A stretch of 64,000 nt of DNA from Actinomadura terrae. Its GTDB lineage: Bacteria; Actinomycetota; Actinomycetes; Streptosporangiales; Streptosporangiaceae. A program made the translations under genes and the position numbers. Position 1 is the stretch's first letter. Each line of letters opens with the position of its first letter. The stretch is from positions 1,364,001-1,428,000 of the forward strand of contig NZ_JAICDG010000001.1 of NCBI RefSeq assembly GCF_022751215.1. Direction: 5' to 3'. Shown piece after piece: positions 41,281 to 51,428 of this stretch. The notes under the pieces were generated by a model that worked only from the letters and a program-made list of their open reading frames with translations, was not told the origin of the DNA and ran no database searches.

Positions 41281-42396
41281 TCAGGCGAGGATCGAGGCGA
41301 GCGGGGTGTGGGGGAGCCCGTGGGCCTCGGCGACGTGGTCGTAGACGAGCTCGCCCGCGTGGGTGTTGAGGCCGAGGGCCAGCGCCACGTTGCCGCGCAG
41401 GGCCTCGCGCCAGCCCTGGTCGGCGATCGCGACCGCGTAGGGCAGCGTCACGTTCGTGAGGGCGTAGGTGGAGGTGTTCGGCACCGAGCCCGGCATGTTC
41501 GCGACGCAGTAGAAGATCGAGTCGTGCACGCGGTAGGTGGGGTCGGCGTGCGTGGTGGGACGGGAGTCCTCGAAGCAGCCGCCCTGGTCGATGGCGATGT
41601 CGACGAGCACCGAGCCCGACTTCATCCCGGCGACGAGGTCGTTGGACACGAGCGTCGGCGCCTTGGCGCCGGGGATCAGCACGGCGCCGATGACGAGGTC
41701 GGCGGCGCGCACCTGCTGCTCGATCGTCAGCGAGTTCGACACCAGCGTCCGCAGCCGGCCCTGGTAGATCGCGTCGATGTGGCGGAGCCGGTCGACGTTG
41801 ACGTCCAGGATCGTCACGTCGGCGCCCATGCCGACCGCGATCTGCGCCGCGTTCAGCCCGGACACGCCGCCGCCGATCACCACGACCTTCGCGGGCGCCA
41901 CCCCGGGCACCCCGCCGGGCAGCACGCCGCGCCCGCCGTTGAAGGCCATCAGGTTGTAGGCGCCGACCTGCGGGGCGAGCCGTCCGGCGACCTCCGACAT
42001 CGGCGCGAGCAGCGGCAGCGAGCGGTCGGGCAGCTGGACGGTCTCGTAGGCGATCGCCGTCACCCCGGACGCCAGCAGCGCGTCGGTGCACTCGCGGGAC
42101 GCCGCGAGGTGCAAGTAGGTGAACAGGGTCTGGCCCGAGCGCATCCGGTGGTACTCCGCCGCGATCGGCTCCTTGACCTTCAGGATCAGGTCGCCCTCGG
42201 CCCACACCTCGTCGGGGCCGTCGAGGATCTTGGCGCCGGCGGCGGTGAAGTCCTCGTCGGGGATCGCCGAGCCGATGCCGGCACCGCGCTCGACGAACAC
42301 CTCGTGGCCGTGCCGGGTGAGCTCGTGCACGCCCGCCGGGGTGATGGCCACCCGGTACTCGTGGTTCTTTATCTCTTGCGGGACGCCGATCTTCAC
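41281..42396 (-). CDS. ald: Alanine dehydrogenase
   Basis: The 371-residue enzyme interconverts alanine and pyruvate plus ammonia with NAD. It shows [25 protein letters not shown] (substrate Arg), [16 protein letters not shown] (Lys), [10 protein letters not shown] (His), the NAD-binding Rossmann [31 protein letters not shown], and [27 protein letters not shown] 42396 follows GGAGGAG at 6 bases; the longer open frame reads through its promoter. It is transcribed alone and ends at the 41239 hairpin. Confidence 0.96.
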   Translation of the reverse strand: MKIGVPQEIKNHEYRVAITPAGVHELTRHGHEVFVERGAGIGSAIPDEDFTAAGAKILDGPDEVWAEGDLILKVKEPIAAEYHRMRSGQTLFTYLHLAASRECTDALLASGVTAIAYETVQLPDRSLPLLAPMSEVAGRLAPQVGAYNLMAFNGGRGVLPGGVPGVAPAKVVVIGGGVSGLNAAQIAVGMGADVTILDVNVDRLRHIDAIYQGRLRTLVSNSLTIEQQVRAADLVIGAVLIPGAKAPTLVSNDLVAGMKSGSVLVDIAIDQGGCFEDSRPTTHADPTYRVHDSIFYCVANMPGSVPNTSTYALTNVTLPYAVAIADQGWREALRGNVALALGLNTHAGELVYDHVAEAHGLPHTPLASILA

Positions 42397-42578
42397 GGCT
42401 GCTCCTCCGTCAACGCTGACCAGGACTTGCTGGCAGGGGCTACGCCTCCAGCGTGGGGGCCCGCGAGCGCGCCCCGCCATGAGCAGGGTGCAAAGGCATC
42501 GGCGAAATCGATAACACTGTGTAAAGCAACACGCGGGTCTTCCGTGACCTGGGCCGGGCCCGGGTTGGAGCGATCCCC

Positions 42579-43760
42579 TTATGAGGCCGACGGGGGCAGC
42601 CACTCGTCGGCGATCGCGACCGTGAGCTGTTCCAGCAGCGCCCCCGACCGCCGGACGCGGCGCTCCTCGTCGGGCTCGATGTCGGCCAGCGCGTAGACCG
42701 CCTGGATGCGGGCCCTGCGGAGCCGCTCGCCGGTGAGGGCGCGCTGCCCGGCGACCGCGACGACCGGGGCGCCCGCCCGCGCCGCCGCCCGCGCGACGCC
42801 CATCGGCGGGGTGCCGCGCAGCGAGCGGCTGTCCAGCGAGCCCTCACCGGTGACGACCAGGTGCGCGCCGCGCGCCTTCTCGGCGAAGCCGAGCAGGTCG
42901 AGCATCAGGGACGCGCCGGGCTCGATCCGCGCGCCGAGGAAGGCGAGCGCGGCGAACCCGACGCCGCCGCTCGCGCCCGCGCCCGGCAGGTCGCGGGTGG
43001 CCCGCCGGGACGCGGCCTCGGCGAGGTCGGCCCAGCGGCGCAGCCCCGCGTCCAGCAGCGCGACCTCGTCGCGGCTGGCGCCCCGGCGCGGCCCGCCGAC
43101 CGCCGCCGCGCCGCCGCGGCCGAGCAGCGGCCCGGCCGCCTCGCCCGCGACGACCACCTCGACCGACGACAGGTCGGGCAGGCCGCGCAGGTCGAGCGCG
43201 TGCAGCGAGCGCAGCGCGGCGCCGCCGGGCGGCAGGTCCTTGCCGAGCGCGTCCAGCAGCCGCCCGCCGAGCCCCTGGACGAGGCCCGCGCCGCCGTCGG
43301 TGCAGGCGCCGCCGCCGAGCCCGAGCACGATCCGGCGGGCGCCGAGCCGCACCGCGTGGCCGAGGAGCTGGCCCGTTCCGACGCTGGTGGCGACGAGCGG
43401 GCGGGGCCTGCCGTCCGGGAGGCGCCGCAGCCCGGACGCCTCGGCCAGCTCCACCACCGCGCTCCGCCCGCGCAGCGCCAGCCGCGCGGTGAGGGGGCGC
43501 CCGGTGGGCCCGCACACCTCGACCTCGACCCGCCGCCACCCGGCCGCGACCGCGGCGTCGACCGTGCCGTCGCCGCCGTCGGCGACGGGCAGTTCGACCA
43601 CCGGGACGTCCGGCCGGACGCGGCGCAGCCCGGCGGCGAGGTGCCCGGCGACCTCGGCGGCGCTCAGCGCCCCGCGGAACCGGCCCGGGGCCAGCAGGAC
43701 GTGGCCGCGCGGGGACGGATGGGGGGGAGAGTCCGCGGACGCCACAGCCATGCCTTTCAC
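42579..43760 (-). CDS. Glycerate kinase (GK-I family)
   Basis: The 393-residue protein matches GlxK-type glycerate 2-kinase: LLAPGRFRGALSAAEVAGHLAAGLRR, VADGGDGTVDAAVAAGWRRVEVEVCGPTGRPLTARLAL, TSVGTGQLLGHAVRLGARRIVLGLGGGACTDGGAGLVQGLGGRLL and HLVVTGEGSLDSRSLRGTPPMGVARAA. The usual substrate-site DSFK appears here as PGRFRGALSA, so the Lys is replaced by Arg. The start is either GTG 43760 or ATG 43751; neither has a well-spaced SD. Confidence 0.88.
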   Translation of the reverse strand: MKGMAVASADSPPHPSPRGHVLLAPGRFRGALSAAEVAGHLAAGLRRVRPDVPVVELPVADGGDGTVDAAVAAGWRRVEVEVCGPTGRPLTARLALRGRSAVVELAEASGLRRLPDGRPRPLVATSVGTGQLLGHAVRLGARRIVLGLGGGACTDGGAGLVQGLGGRLLDALGKDLPPGGAALRSLHALDLRGLPDLSSVEVVVAGEAAGPLLGRGGAAAVGGPRRGASRDEVALLDAGLRRWADLAEAASRRATRDLPGAGASGGVGFAALAFLGARIEPGASLMLDLLGFAEKARGAHLVVTGEGSLDSRSLRGTPPMGVARAAARAGAPVVAVAGQRALTGERLRRARIQAVYALADIEPDEERRVRRSGALLEQLTVAIADEWLPPSAS

Positions 43761-43868
43761 GCCGGGAGGTAAGCCTCTACCTTCTGCTTACGCCATGACG
43801 GCACTATTTGACACCCGGAACGGGCTCCGGGACATCGAAACCGGCGGAGAGAACGGCCCTGGAAGGGA

Positions 43869-45302
<1,434 letters not shown>

Positions 45303-45450
45303 GCTGGCGCTCCGGTTCGGCACGGGGTCTCGGGAGAACGGCGAGGTCAGGTTAGCCGCAGGTCACCCGGAACGGTGGAGCGAGGTGGCGCGCGGCGGTG
45401 AATTCGGTCGCGCGCTGCGTGAAGGGCTGCGTCCGCTATAGCCTGCCAAG

Positions 45451-45657
45451 GTGCGGATGCCAGAATCGTCGGACGCGGCGGCCCCCGGCGACGCGGCGCG
45501 ACACGGCGGCGCGGCACGGCGGCGCGTCCGAGTGAACACGCTTCGATACCGTATCCGGCGAATAGCGGACCTCACGGGCCGTGACCTCGGCACACTAGAG
45601 GATCGAGTCGACTTCTTCCTCGCCCCGCGCGCCCCGCGGTCGGCGAGCACCTTGTAG
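45451..45657 (+). pseudogene. PucR-type regulator remnant (C-terminal HTH only)
   Basis: From about 45526 the frame reads VNTLRYRIRRIADLTGRDLGTLEDRVDFFLA, the hallmark C-terminal helix-turn-helix of PucR/CdaR regulators (HPNTLRYRLxRIxELTG). Everything N-terminal is missing, and the 28 codons before it are low-complexity Ala/Arg. The His-Pro before Asn is also lost. It is probably a relic rather than a working gene; its place beside a purine permease fits a lost regulator of that transporter. Confidence 0.7.
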
Positions 45658-45671
45658 GCGGTGGTCAAACG

Positions 45672-46970
45672 ATGGACCGGGAGACACTGGGGCAGCGCAT
45701 CCGCGCCCTGCGGATCCGGCAGGGCGTGAGCCAGGCGCAGCTCGCCTTCCCCGAGCTGTCCGACAGCTACATCTCGCTGATCGAGAGCGACAAGCGGGTG
45801 CCCGCCCCGAGCGTGGTCGAGCTGCTCGCCGCGAAGCTGAACTGCTCGGCGACCTACCTGGTCTCCGGCGTCAGCGAGGACGTGGTGGACGAGCTGCGCG
45901 TCACGCTCGACTACGCCGAGATCGCGTTGCAGAACGGCGCCGCCGCCGAGGCGCGGGCCCGGTTCGCCGAGGTGCTCGCCAACTCGGACGCGGTCGCGCT
46001 GCCGGAGATGCTGCACCAGGCGCGGTGGGGCTACGCGCTGGCGCTGGAGGCGTCCGGCGATCTTGAGGAGGCGATCACCGGACTGCTGGAGCTGACCGAG
46101 GAGGCCTCCGCCGAGGCCGACCTCGACCACTGGGCGAAGGTCCATGTCGCGCTCAGCCGCTGCCTGCGCGAGCGCGGCGACATCAGCGCGGGCGTGCAGG
46201 CCGCCGAGGGCGCGTTGCGGCACCTGATCTCCACCGGCGCCGACTCCACCGACGCCGCCGTCCACCTCGGCGCGGCGCTGCTGTCGGCGTTCATCGAGCG
46301 CGGCGACCTCGTCCGCGCCCGGCACCTGGCCGCGCAGCTCGTCGAGCGCGCCGAGCGGATCGGCACGCCCCGCGCCCGCATGGTCGCCTACTGGGAGGCC
46401 GCCTACGTCGCGGAGATCCGCGGCGAGTACGAGGACGGCGTCGCGCTCGCCGAGCGGGCGCTGATGCTCGCCGGGGAGGGCGAGGACCCGCGCAACCTCA
46501 ACCGGCTCCGCGTCATCCACGCCGGGCTGCTGCTGCGCGCCCGGCCCGACCAGGCCGCCCGCGCCCGCGAGATGCTGAGCCGGGTGCGCGGCGAGATCAC
46601 CGCGAGCTCGGCCGGGGAGATCGACGTCGCCTGGTGCCTGACCGAGCTGGCCCGCGCCGAGATCGTGCTCGGCCGTCCCGCCGAGTCGGTGCGGCTCGCC
46701 GAGGAGGCCATCGACCTGCTCGGGGACGCGCCGCGCCGCGCGACCGCCGGGGCGCTGACCGTGCTCGGCGAGGCGTGCGTGCGGCTCGGCCGCCGCGAGC
46801 GCGCCGCCGAGGTGCTCACCCGCGCCGCGACCTGCCTGGAGGAGATGGAATCCTCCCGGGAGGCCGCGCAGGCGTGGTTCGACCTGGCCGAGGTGCTGGC
46901 GGAGACGGGCCCGGCGGACGAGCCGCAGATGGCCGCCTACCGCCGCGCGCTGACCTGCGTGGGCGTCTAG
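45672..46970 (+). CDS. XRE-type HTH regulator with TPR-like repeats
   Basis: The 432-residue protein begins with an XRE helix-turn-helix (LGQRIRALRIRQGVSQAQLAFPELSDSYISLIESDKRVPAPSVVELLAAKLN). Residues ~75-430 are all-helical with TPR-like pairs such as LPEMLHQARWGYALALEASGDLEEAITGLLELTEEA. Actinomycetes carry many such regulators linked to development or peptide signals; the ligand is unknown. ATG 45672 fits the HTH start but has only a weak RBS. Downstream of it lie three direct GTGATC repeats and a DUF5685 gene, possible targets. Confidence 0.87.
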   Translation: MDRETLGQRIRALRIRQGVSQAQLAFPELSDSYISLIESDKRVPAPSVVELLAAKLNCSATYLVSGVSEDVVDELRVTLDYAEIALQNGAAAEARARFAEVLANSDAVALPEMLHQARWGYALALEASGDLEEAITGLLELTEEASAEADLDHWAKVHVALSRCLRERGDISAGVQAAEGALRHLISTGADSTDAAVHLGAALLSAFIERGDLVRARHLAAQLVERAERIGTPRARMVAYWEAAYVAEIRGEYEDGVALAERALMLAGEGEDPRNLNRLRVIHAGLLLRARPDQAARAREMLSRVRGEITASSAGEIDVAWCLTELARAEIVLGRPAESVRLAEEAIDLLGDAPRRATAGALTVLGEACVRLGRRERAAEVLTRAATCLEEMESSREAAQAWFDLAEVLAETGPADEPQMAAYRRALTCVGV

Positions 46971-46991
46971 CCCGGGACCGGTCCGCCGGAA

Positions 46992-47021
46992 GTGATCGCG
47001 GCTGTGATCGCATTCGTGATC
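46992..47021 (+). promoter_or_regulatory. Three GTGATC direct repeats at 12-bp spacing
   Basis: GTGATC starts at 46992, 47004 and 47016, exactly 12 bp apart, with the third forming GTGATCAC. The array lies between the HTH/TPR regulator and the DUF5685 gene (start 47071), where a promoter is expected. Regular head-to-tail spacing suggests cooperative binding of a regulator; the upstream HTH protein is one candidate. Confidence 0.55.
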
Positions 47022-47070
47022 ACGGAGGCGATAATGCAGCGAGTCGCCTCAGGTGGGGAGTTCTCCGGGA

Positions 47071-48327
47071 ATGTTCGGTGTCGTACGCCCGTGCAGGCAC
47101 GTCCTGTGCGGGTCGCTCTTCAAGGACTGGCTGGCCCACCTGTGCGGGCTGTGCCTGACGCTGCGGGCCGAGCACGGCCACGCCGCGCGGCTCGTCACCA
47201 ACTATGACGGGCTGCTGGTGTCGGTGCTCGCCGAGGCGCAGGCACCGGAGCTGTCCCCGCGCCGCAAGGCCGGACCCTGCGCGCTGCGCGGGATGAAGAC
47301 GGCCGAGGTCGTGACGGCGAAGGCGCAGGGCGCGCAGCTGGCCGCCGCCGCGTCCCTGCTGCTCGCGGCGGGCAAGACGCGCGACCACGTGGCCGACGGC
47401 GACGGCCCCTACGCGCGCCGCCTCGTCGCGTCCGCCGCGGGCCGGGTGGCCGGACGCTGGGACGCGGCGGGCGCCCGCACCGGCGCCGCGGTCGGCTTCG
47501 ACCCGTCCGTGCTGCGGGACGCGGTGGCGCGGCAGCCGCTGCTGGAGGCGGCGCCCGGGCTCGGGCTGCTGGAGCTGACCGAGCCCACCGAGACCGCCGT
47601 CGCGGCCGTGTTCGCGCACACCGCCGTCCTCGCCGGACGGGAGCGCAACGCCGAGCCGCTCGCCGAGGCGGGCCGGTTCTTCGGCCGCGTCGCGCACCTG
47701 GTCGACGCGGTCGAGGACGTCGCCGCCGACCGGGCGTCCGGCGCCTACAACCCGCTCCTGGCCACCGGCACCACCCCCGCGCAGGCCCGCCGGCACGCCG
47801 AGGACGCGCTGCACGGGCTGCGGCTCGCGCTGGCCGAGGTGGAGATGGAGAACCCGCGCCTCGTCCGCGCGCTGCTGGTCCGCGAGGTGCGCCGCACGGT
47901 CGACCGGGTGTTCGCCGCCTACCCGCCGGGCCCCGGGCAGGCGCCGTACGGGCAGCAGCCGCACGGTCCGCACGGGCAGTACCCACCGCCTCCGGGGTAC
48001 TCGCCCGGCCAGTACCCGCCGCCGCAGCGTGGCGACGGCAGCGGCGGCGGGGACGGCTGGGGCGGAGGCGGCGGCTGGGGCGGCGGCGGAGGGTACGGCC
48101 ACCGGCCCCCGGACCGGCGTCCAGGCTGGCCGGTCCCGTGCTTCACCGGCGCGGCCGTCTGCATCACGTGCGGGGTGTTCCAGCCGGAGTGGAGCGAGCA
48201 CCACGCGAAGAGCTGCGGCGACCGCTGCTGGTGCACGCGCCACTGCGACGGGTGCGACTGCGACTGCTGTGACTGCTGTGACTGCGACTGCTGCGGGGAC
48301 TGCGACTGCTGCGGATGCGACTGCTGA
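47071..48327 (+). CDS. DUF5685 protein with Cys-rich, metallothionein-like tail
   Basis: The 418-residue protein starts MFGVVRPCRHVLCGSLFKDWLAHLCGLCLTLR, the DUF5685 opening with C-x4-C and C-x2-C pairs; the helical body runs to ~290 (DAVEDVAADRASGAYNPLL). A Pro/Gly/Tyr/Gln-rich linker (~295-350) follows, then a Cys-rich end: CFTGAAVCITCG and a final 33-residue stretch with 17 Cys in CDC/CC pattern. DUF5685 function is unknown. The tail could bind metal such as copper or zinc. ATG 47071 has GGGGAG 11 bases upstream; GTG 47053 is an alternative. copC begins 146 bases downstream. Confidence 0.82.
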   Translation: MFGVVRPCRHVLCGSLFKDWLAHLCGLCLTLRAEHGHAARLVTNYDGLLVSVLAEAQAPELSPRRKAGPCALRGMKTAEVVTAKAQGAQLAAAASLLLAAGKTRDHVADGDGPYARRLVASAAGRVAGRWDAAGARTGAAVGFDPSVLRDAVARQPLLEAAPGLGLLELTEPTETAVAAVFAHTAVLAGRERNAEPLAEAGRFFGRVAHLVDAVEDVAADRASGAYNPLLATGTTPAQARRHAEDALHGLRLALAEVEMENPRLVRALLVREVRRTVDRVFAAYPPGPGQAPYGQQPHGPHGQYPPPPGYSPGQYPPPQRGDGSGGGDGWGGGGGWGGGGGYGHRPPDRRPGWPVPCFTGAAVCITCGVFQPEWSEHHAKSCGDRCWCTRHCDGCDCDCCDCCDCDCCGDCDCCGCDC

Positions 48328-48473
48328 CCACGGATGTTGCCCCCGGTACCACAATTGCGGACGTTCCAGGCGGCGTATCTGCTTCATATGTGCTGCCGGG
48401 TCAGGGTCTGGTAACGCCGGGGCGTCAGTAGGCTGTGGGTCCACCCCTTTCCCCACTGGAGAACCCGGCCCCA

Positions 48474-49148
48474 ATGAAGATCCACACGCCCCGCCGTCCG
48501 CTGCGCCGGCTCGGCCTCGTCGCCACCCTCGCCCTCGCCCTCGGGGCCGTCACCGCGAGCCCCGCGCTCGCCCACACCAAGCTCGTCAGCAGCACGCCCG
48601 GCAAGGGCGCGTCGGCGGGCCCGGTCACCGAGGTCAAGCTCGTGTTCAGCGACAAGATCAGCCTCGCCAAGGTGATCGTCCGGGACAAGGCGAACAAGAC
48701 GTTCCAGGCGGGCGAGGCCGAGCGGTCCGGGACGACCGTCACGCAGAAGCTGACGGGCGCGCTGCCCGCCGGGTCCTACACGGTCGCCTACCGGGTGGTC
48801 GGCGAGGACGGCCACCCGATCGAGGGCGAGGACCTGAAGTTCACCGCGACCGCGAACGGCGCGGGCGGCGGCGCGGGCACCGAGAACGGCGGCGCGACGG
48901 GCGACAAGCCCGAGGCGTCCCCGAGCGCGGGAGGGGTCGGCGCCCAGGAGCAGACGGGCCCCGCCGCCACGACCAACGAGCAGCCCCTCAAGATCGACCT
49001 GGAGCAGGCCAAGGCCGACGAGGACGACGGCAACGGCATGGTCATGTGGGGGCTGATCGGCGGCGGCGTGCTGGTCGGCGTCCTGATCGGCGTGTTCATC
49101 GTCGTCCGGGCCAGGCGCAAGCACCCGGCGGCCGACAGCGGTGAGTAG
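48474..49148 (+). CDS. copC: CopC-domain copper-resistance protein
   Basis: The 224-residue protein has a signal peptide cleaved before AHTKLVSSTP, so the mature N-terminal His can bind Cu(II) as in CopC. The beta-sandwich reads VKLVFSDKISLAKVIVRD...YRVVGEDGHPIEGEDLKFTA with the second copper His. A low-complexity linker and a C-terminal membrane helix (MWGLIGGGVLVGVLIGVFIVV) anchor it. ATG 48474 with GGAGA upstream. The CopD-like gene follows after 24 bases, so copper is likely handed from CopC to CopD. Confidence 0.92.
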   Translation: MKIHTPRRPLRRLGLVATLALALGAVTASPALAHTKLVSSTPGKGASAGPVTEVKLVFSDKISLAKVIVRDKANKTFQAGEAERSGTTVTQKLTGALPAGSYTVAYRVVGEDGHPIEGEDLKFTATANGAGGGAGTENGGATGDKPEASPSAGGVGAQEQTGPAATTNEQPLKIDLEQAKADEDDGNGMVMWGLIGGGVLVGVLIGVFIVVRARRKHPAADSGE

Positions 49149-49172
49149 GGGCAGTGGTGAACAGGGACAGCG

Positions 49173-51365
49173 GTGAGTAAGGGCGCGGTGCGCGGGGACG
49201 CGACGGGCAAGGCCGCGGGCGGCGGAGGCAGTGTGCCGGCCGTCGCCCGGGCCGCCGCCGTCGCGTCGGTCGCGGCCGTCGTGGTGCTGGTCGCGGGGCT
49301 CGTCCTCGGCGGCTCGGTCACCGAGAAGGTCATCCCCGGCCTCGGGGACGCGGGCGTCGTCACCCGCTGGGGGCTGCCCGGCTCCCGGATGGTGATGGAC
49401 CTCGCGGCCACGCTGACGATCGGCACGCTGCTGGCCGCCGCCGTGCTGCTCCCGCTGGAGACCGCGCGGGGCGGACGGCAGGACGCGGGCGCCCGGCAGA
49501 GCACCGGCACGCTGTCGGCGGACGCGATCGGCTACCTGCGCGCCGCGTCCTGGACCGCCGCCGCCTGGGCCGCCGCCGCGGCGGCCAACCTGGTGTTCAC
49601 GGTCGCGGACGTGCTCGGCCAGCCGGTCGGCGAGGTCGTGACCGGCAGTGAGCTGAGCAGCTACGTCGGGTCGCTGCCGCAGGGCACCGCCCTGATGCTC
49701 GTGGTGCTGCTCGCGGTCGTCGTGGCGCTGCTGGCCCGCACGACCACCACCCCGGCCGCGACGTTCGGGCTGCTGGCGCTGGCGGGCGTGGCGCTGCTGC
49801 CGCCGCCGCTGACCGGGCACTCCGCGTCCGCCGCGAACCACTCGGTGGCCGTGACCGGCGTCGCGATGCACGTCGCGGCGATCGCGCCCTGGGTCGGCGG
49901 CCTGGCCGTGGTCGCCGCGCACGCGCTGCTCGGCCGCGACAGGTTGCCGGTGATGGCCGAGCGGTTCAGCCGCATGGCGCTGTGGTGCTACGTCACCGTC
50001 GGCGTCAGCGGCTTCGTGAACGTGATCTCCCGGCTGCCCGATCCGGCGGAGCTGGTCGACACCGACTACGGACGGCTCGCGCTCGGCAAGATCGTCGCGT
50101 TCGCCGTGCTCGGCTACGTCGGCTGGTGGCACCGGACCCGGACGCTGCCCGCCCTCACCGAGCGCAGGCCGTGGGCGTTCACGCGGCTGGCGGGCGCCGA
50201 GGTCGTGGTGATGGCCGCGACCGTGGGCCTCGCGGTCGCGCTGGCGCGCACCGCGCCGCCCCCGCCGTCCGGCGAGGAGACGCCGATCAAGGCGCTGGTC
50301 GGCTTCGACATGCCGCCCGAGCTCACCGCCGGACGGCTCGCGCAACTCGGCCAGTTCGACTTCACCTTCGCCGCGCTGGTCGTCGTGCTCGGCGGGGTCT
50401 ACCTCGCCGGTGTCGTCCGGCTGCGGCGGCGCGGCGACTCCTGGCCGATGGGACGCACCGTCTCCTGGTTCGTCGGGCTGCTCACGATCCTGCTCGTGAC
50501 CGAGACGGGCGTCGCGAAGTACTCGCAGATCCTGTTCAGCGTCCACATGGTGCAGCACATGGTGCTGAACATGCTGACGCCGATCTTCCTGGTCGTCGGC
50601 GCCCCGGTGACGCTCGCGCTGCGCGCGCTGAAGCCCGCCGCGATCCGCGGCGACCGGGGGCCGCGCGAGTGGCTGACGGCGGCGCTGCACAGCCGGTTCA
50701 CCGCGATCGTCGCGCACCCGGGGGTCGCCACCGTGATCTTCGTGGCGGGGACGTTCGTCCTGTACTTCACGTCGCTGTTCGAGTCCGCGATGCGCAACCA
50801 TCTCGGGCACATCGCCATGACGCTGCACTTCCTGCTGGCCGGGTCGCTGTTCTTCTGGGTGCTGCTCGGCGTCGACCCGGCGCCGAGGAAGCTGCCCTAC
50901 CCGGGACGGCTGCTGCTGCTGTTCGTCACGATGCCGTTCCACGCGTTCTTCGGTATCGCGCTGATGAACCTCAGCCAGCCGCTCGCGCGCGGCTGGTACC
51001 AGGCCGTCGACCCGCCGTGGGGCGGCACCGTTCTGAACGACCAGCACAACGGCGGCGCGATCGCGTGGGGCTTCGGGGAGATCCCGACGTTCATCGTCCT
51101 GATCTTCCTGGCGTTCCAGTGGTACTTCGACGACCAGCGGCAGGCCCGGCGGCTGGACCGCAGGGCCGACCGCGCCGAGGCGGCCGGCGGCGACCCCCGC
51201 GACGACGAGCTGGCCGCCTACAACGCCCGCCTCGCCAAGCTCGCCGAGCGCGACCGCCGCGCCAAGGGCTCCGAGGACGAGTCGGCGCCCGAACCCGAGC
51301 TCGCGGAGGCGGTCGAGGGGGAGGGGCACGCCCCGGACGAGGACGGCGGCAAGGCCCCCGCCTGA
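49173..51365 (+). CDS. CopD-CtaG fusion (copper import / cytochrome oxidase assembly)
   Basis: The 730-residue membrane protein has an N-terminal CopD part (~60-380; NHSVAVTGVAMHVAAIAPWVGGLAVVAAHAL with copper-site histidines, GRLALGKIVAFAVLGYVGWWHRTR) and a C-terminal CtaG/caa3-assembly part (~400-680; KYSQILFSVHMVQHMVLNMLTPIFLVVGAPVTLALRAL, MRNHLGHIAMTLHFLLAGSLFFWVLLGVDP, His/Met-rich). It ends in a charged tail. It probably moves copper to cytochrome oxidase. GTG 49173, close behind copC. Confidence 0.92.
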   Translation: MSKGAVRGDATGKAAGGGGSVPAVARAAAVASVAAVVVLVAGLVLGGSVTEKVIPGLGDAGVVTRWGLPGSRMVMDLAATLTIGTLLAAAVLLPLETARGGRQDAGARQSTGTLSADAIGYLRAASWTAAAWAAAAAANLVFTVADVLGQPVGEVVTGSELSSYVGSLPQGTALMLVVLLAVVVALLARTTTTPAATFGLLALAGVALLPPPLTGHSASAANHSVAVTGVAMHVAAIAPWVGGLAVVAAHALLGRDRLPVMAERFSRMALWCYVTVGVSGFVNVISRLPDPAELVDTDYGRLALGKIVAFAVLGYVGWWHRTRTLPALTERRPWAFTRLAGAEVVVMAATVGLAVALARTAPPPPSGEETPIKALVGFDMPPELTAGRLAQLGQFDFTFAALVVVLGGVYLAGVVRLRRRGDSWPMGRTVSWFVGLLTILLVTETGVAKYSQILFSVHMVQHMVLNMLTPIFLVVGAPVTLALRALKPAAIRGDRGPREWLTAALHSRFTAIVAHPGVATVIFVAGTFVLYFTSLFESAMRNHLGHIAMTLHFLLAGSLFFWVLLGVDPAPRKLPYPGRLLLLFVTMPFHAFFGIALMNLSQPLARGWYQAVDPPWGGTVLNDQHNGGAIAWGFGEIPTFIVLIFLAFQWYFDDQRQARRLDRRADRAEAAGGDPRDDELAAYNARLAKLAERDRRAKGSEDESAPEPELAEAVEGEGHAPDEDGGKAPA

Positions 51366-51372
51366 GCGTCCC

Positions 51373-51398
51373 GCCCCTCCCTCTCGCGGGGGAGGGGC
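51373..51398 (+). terminator. Hairpin after the CopD-CtaG gene
   Basis: The 9-bp arms GCCCCTCCC (51373-51381) and GGGAGGGGC (51390-51398) lie 8 bases beyond the stop. It separates the copper operon from the two-component genes at 51429. Confidence 0.6.
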
Positions 51399-51428
51399 GC
51401 GGGGCTGTGATCTGCGAAAATCGGGGGC

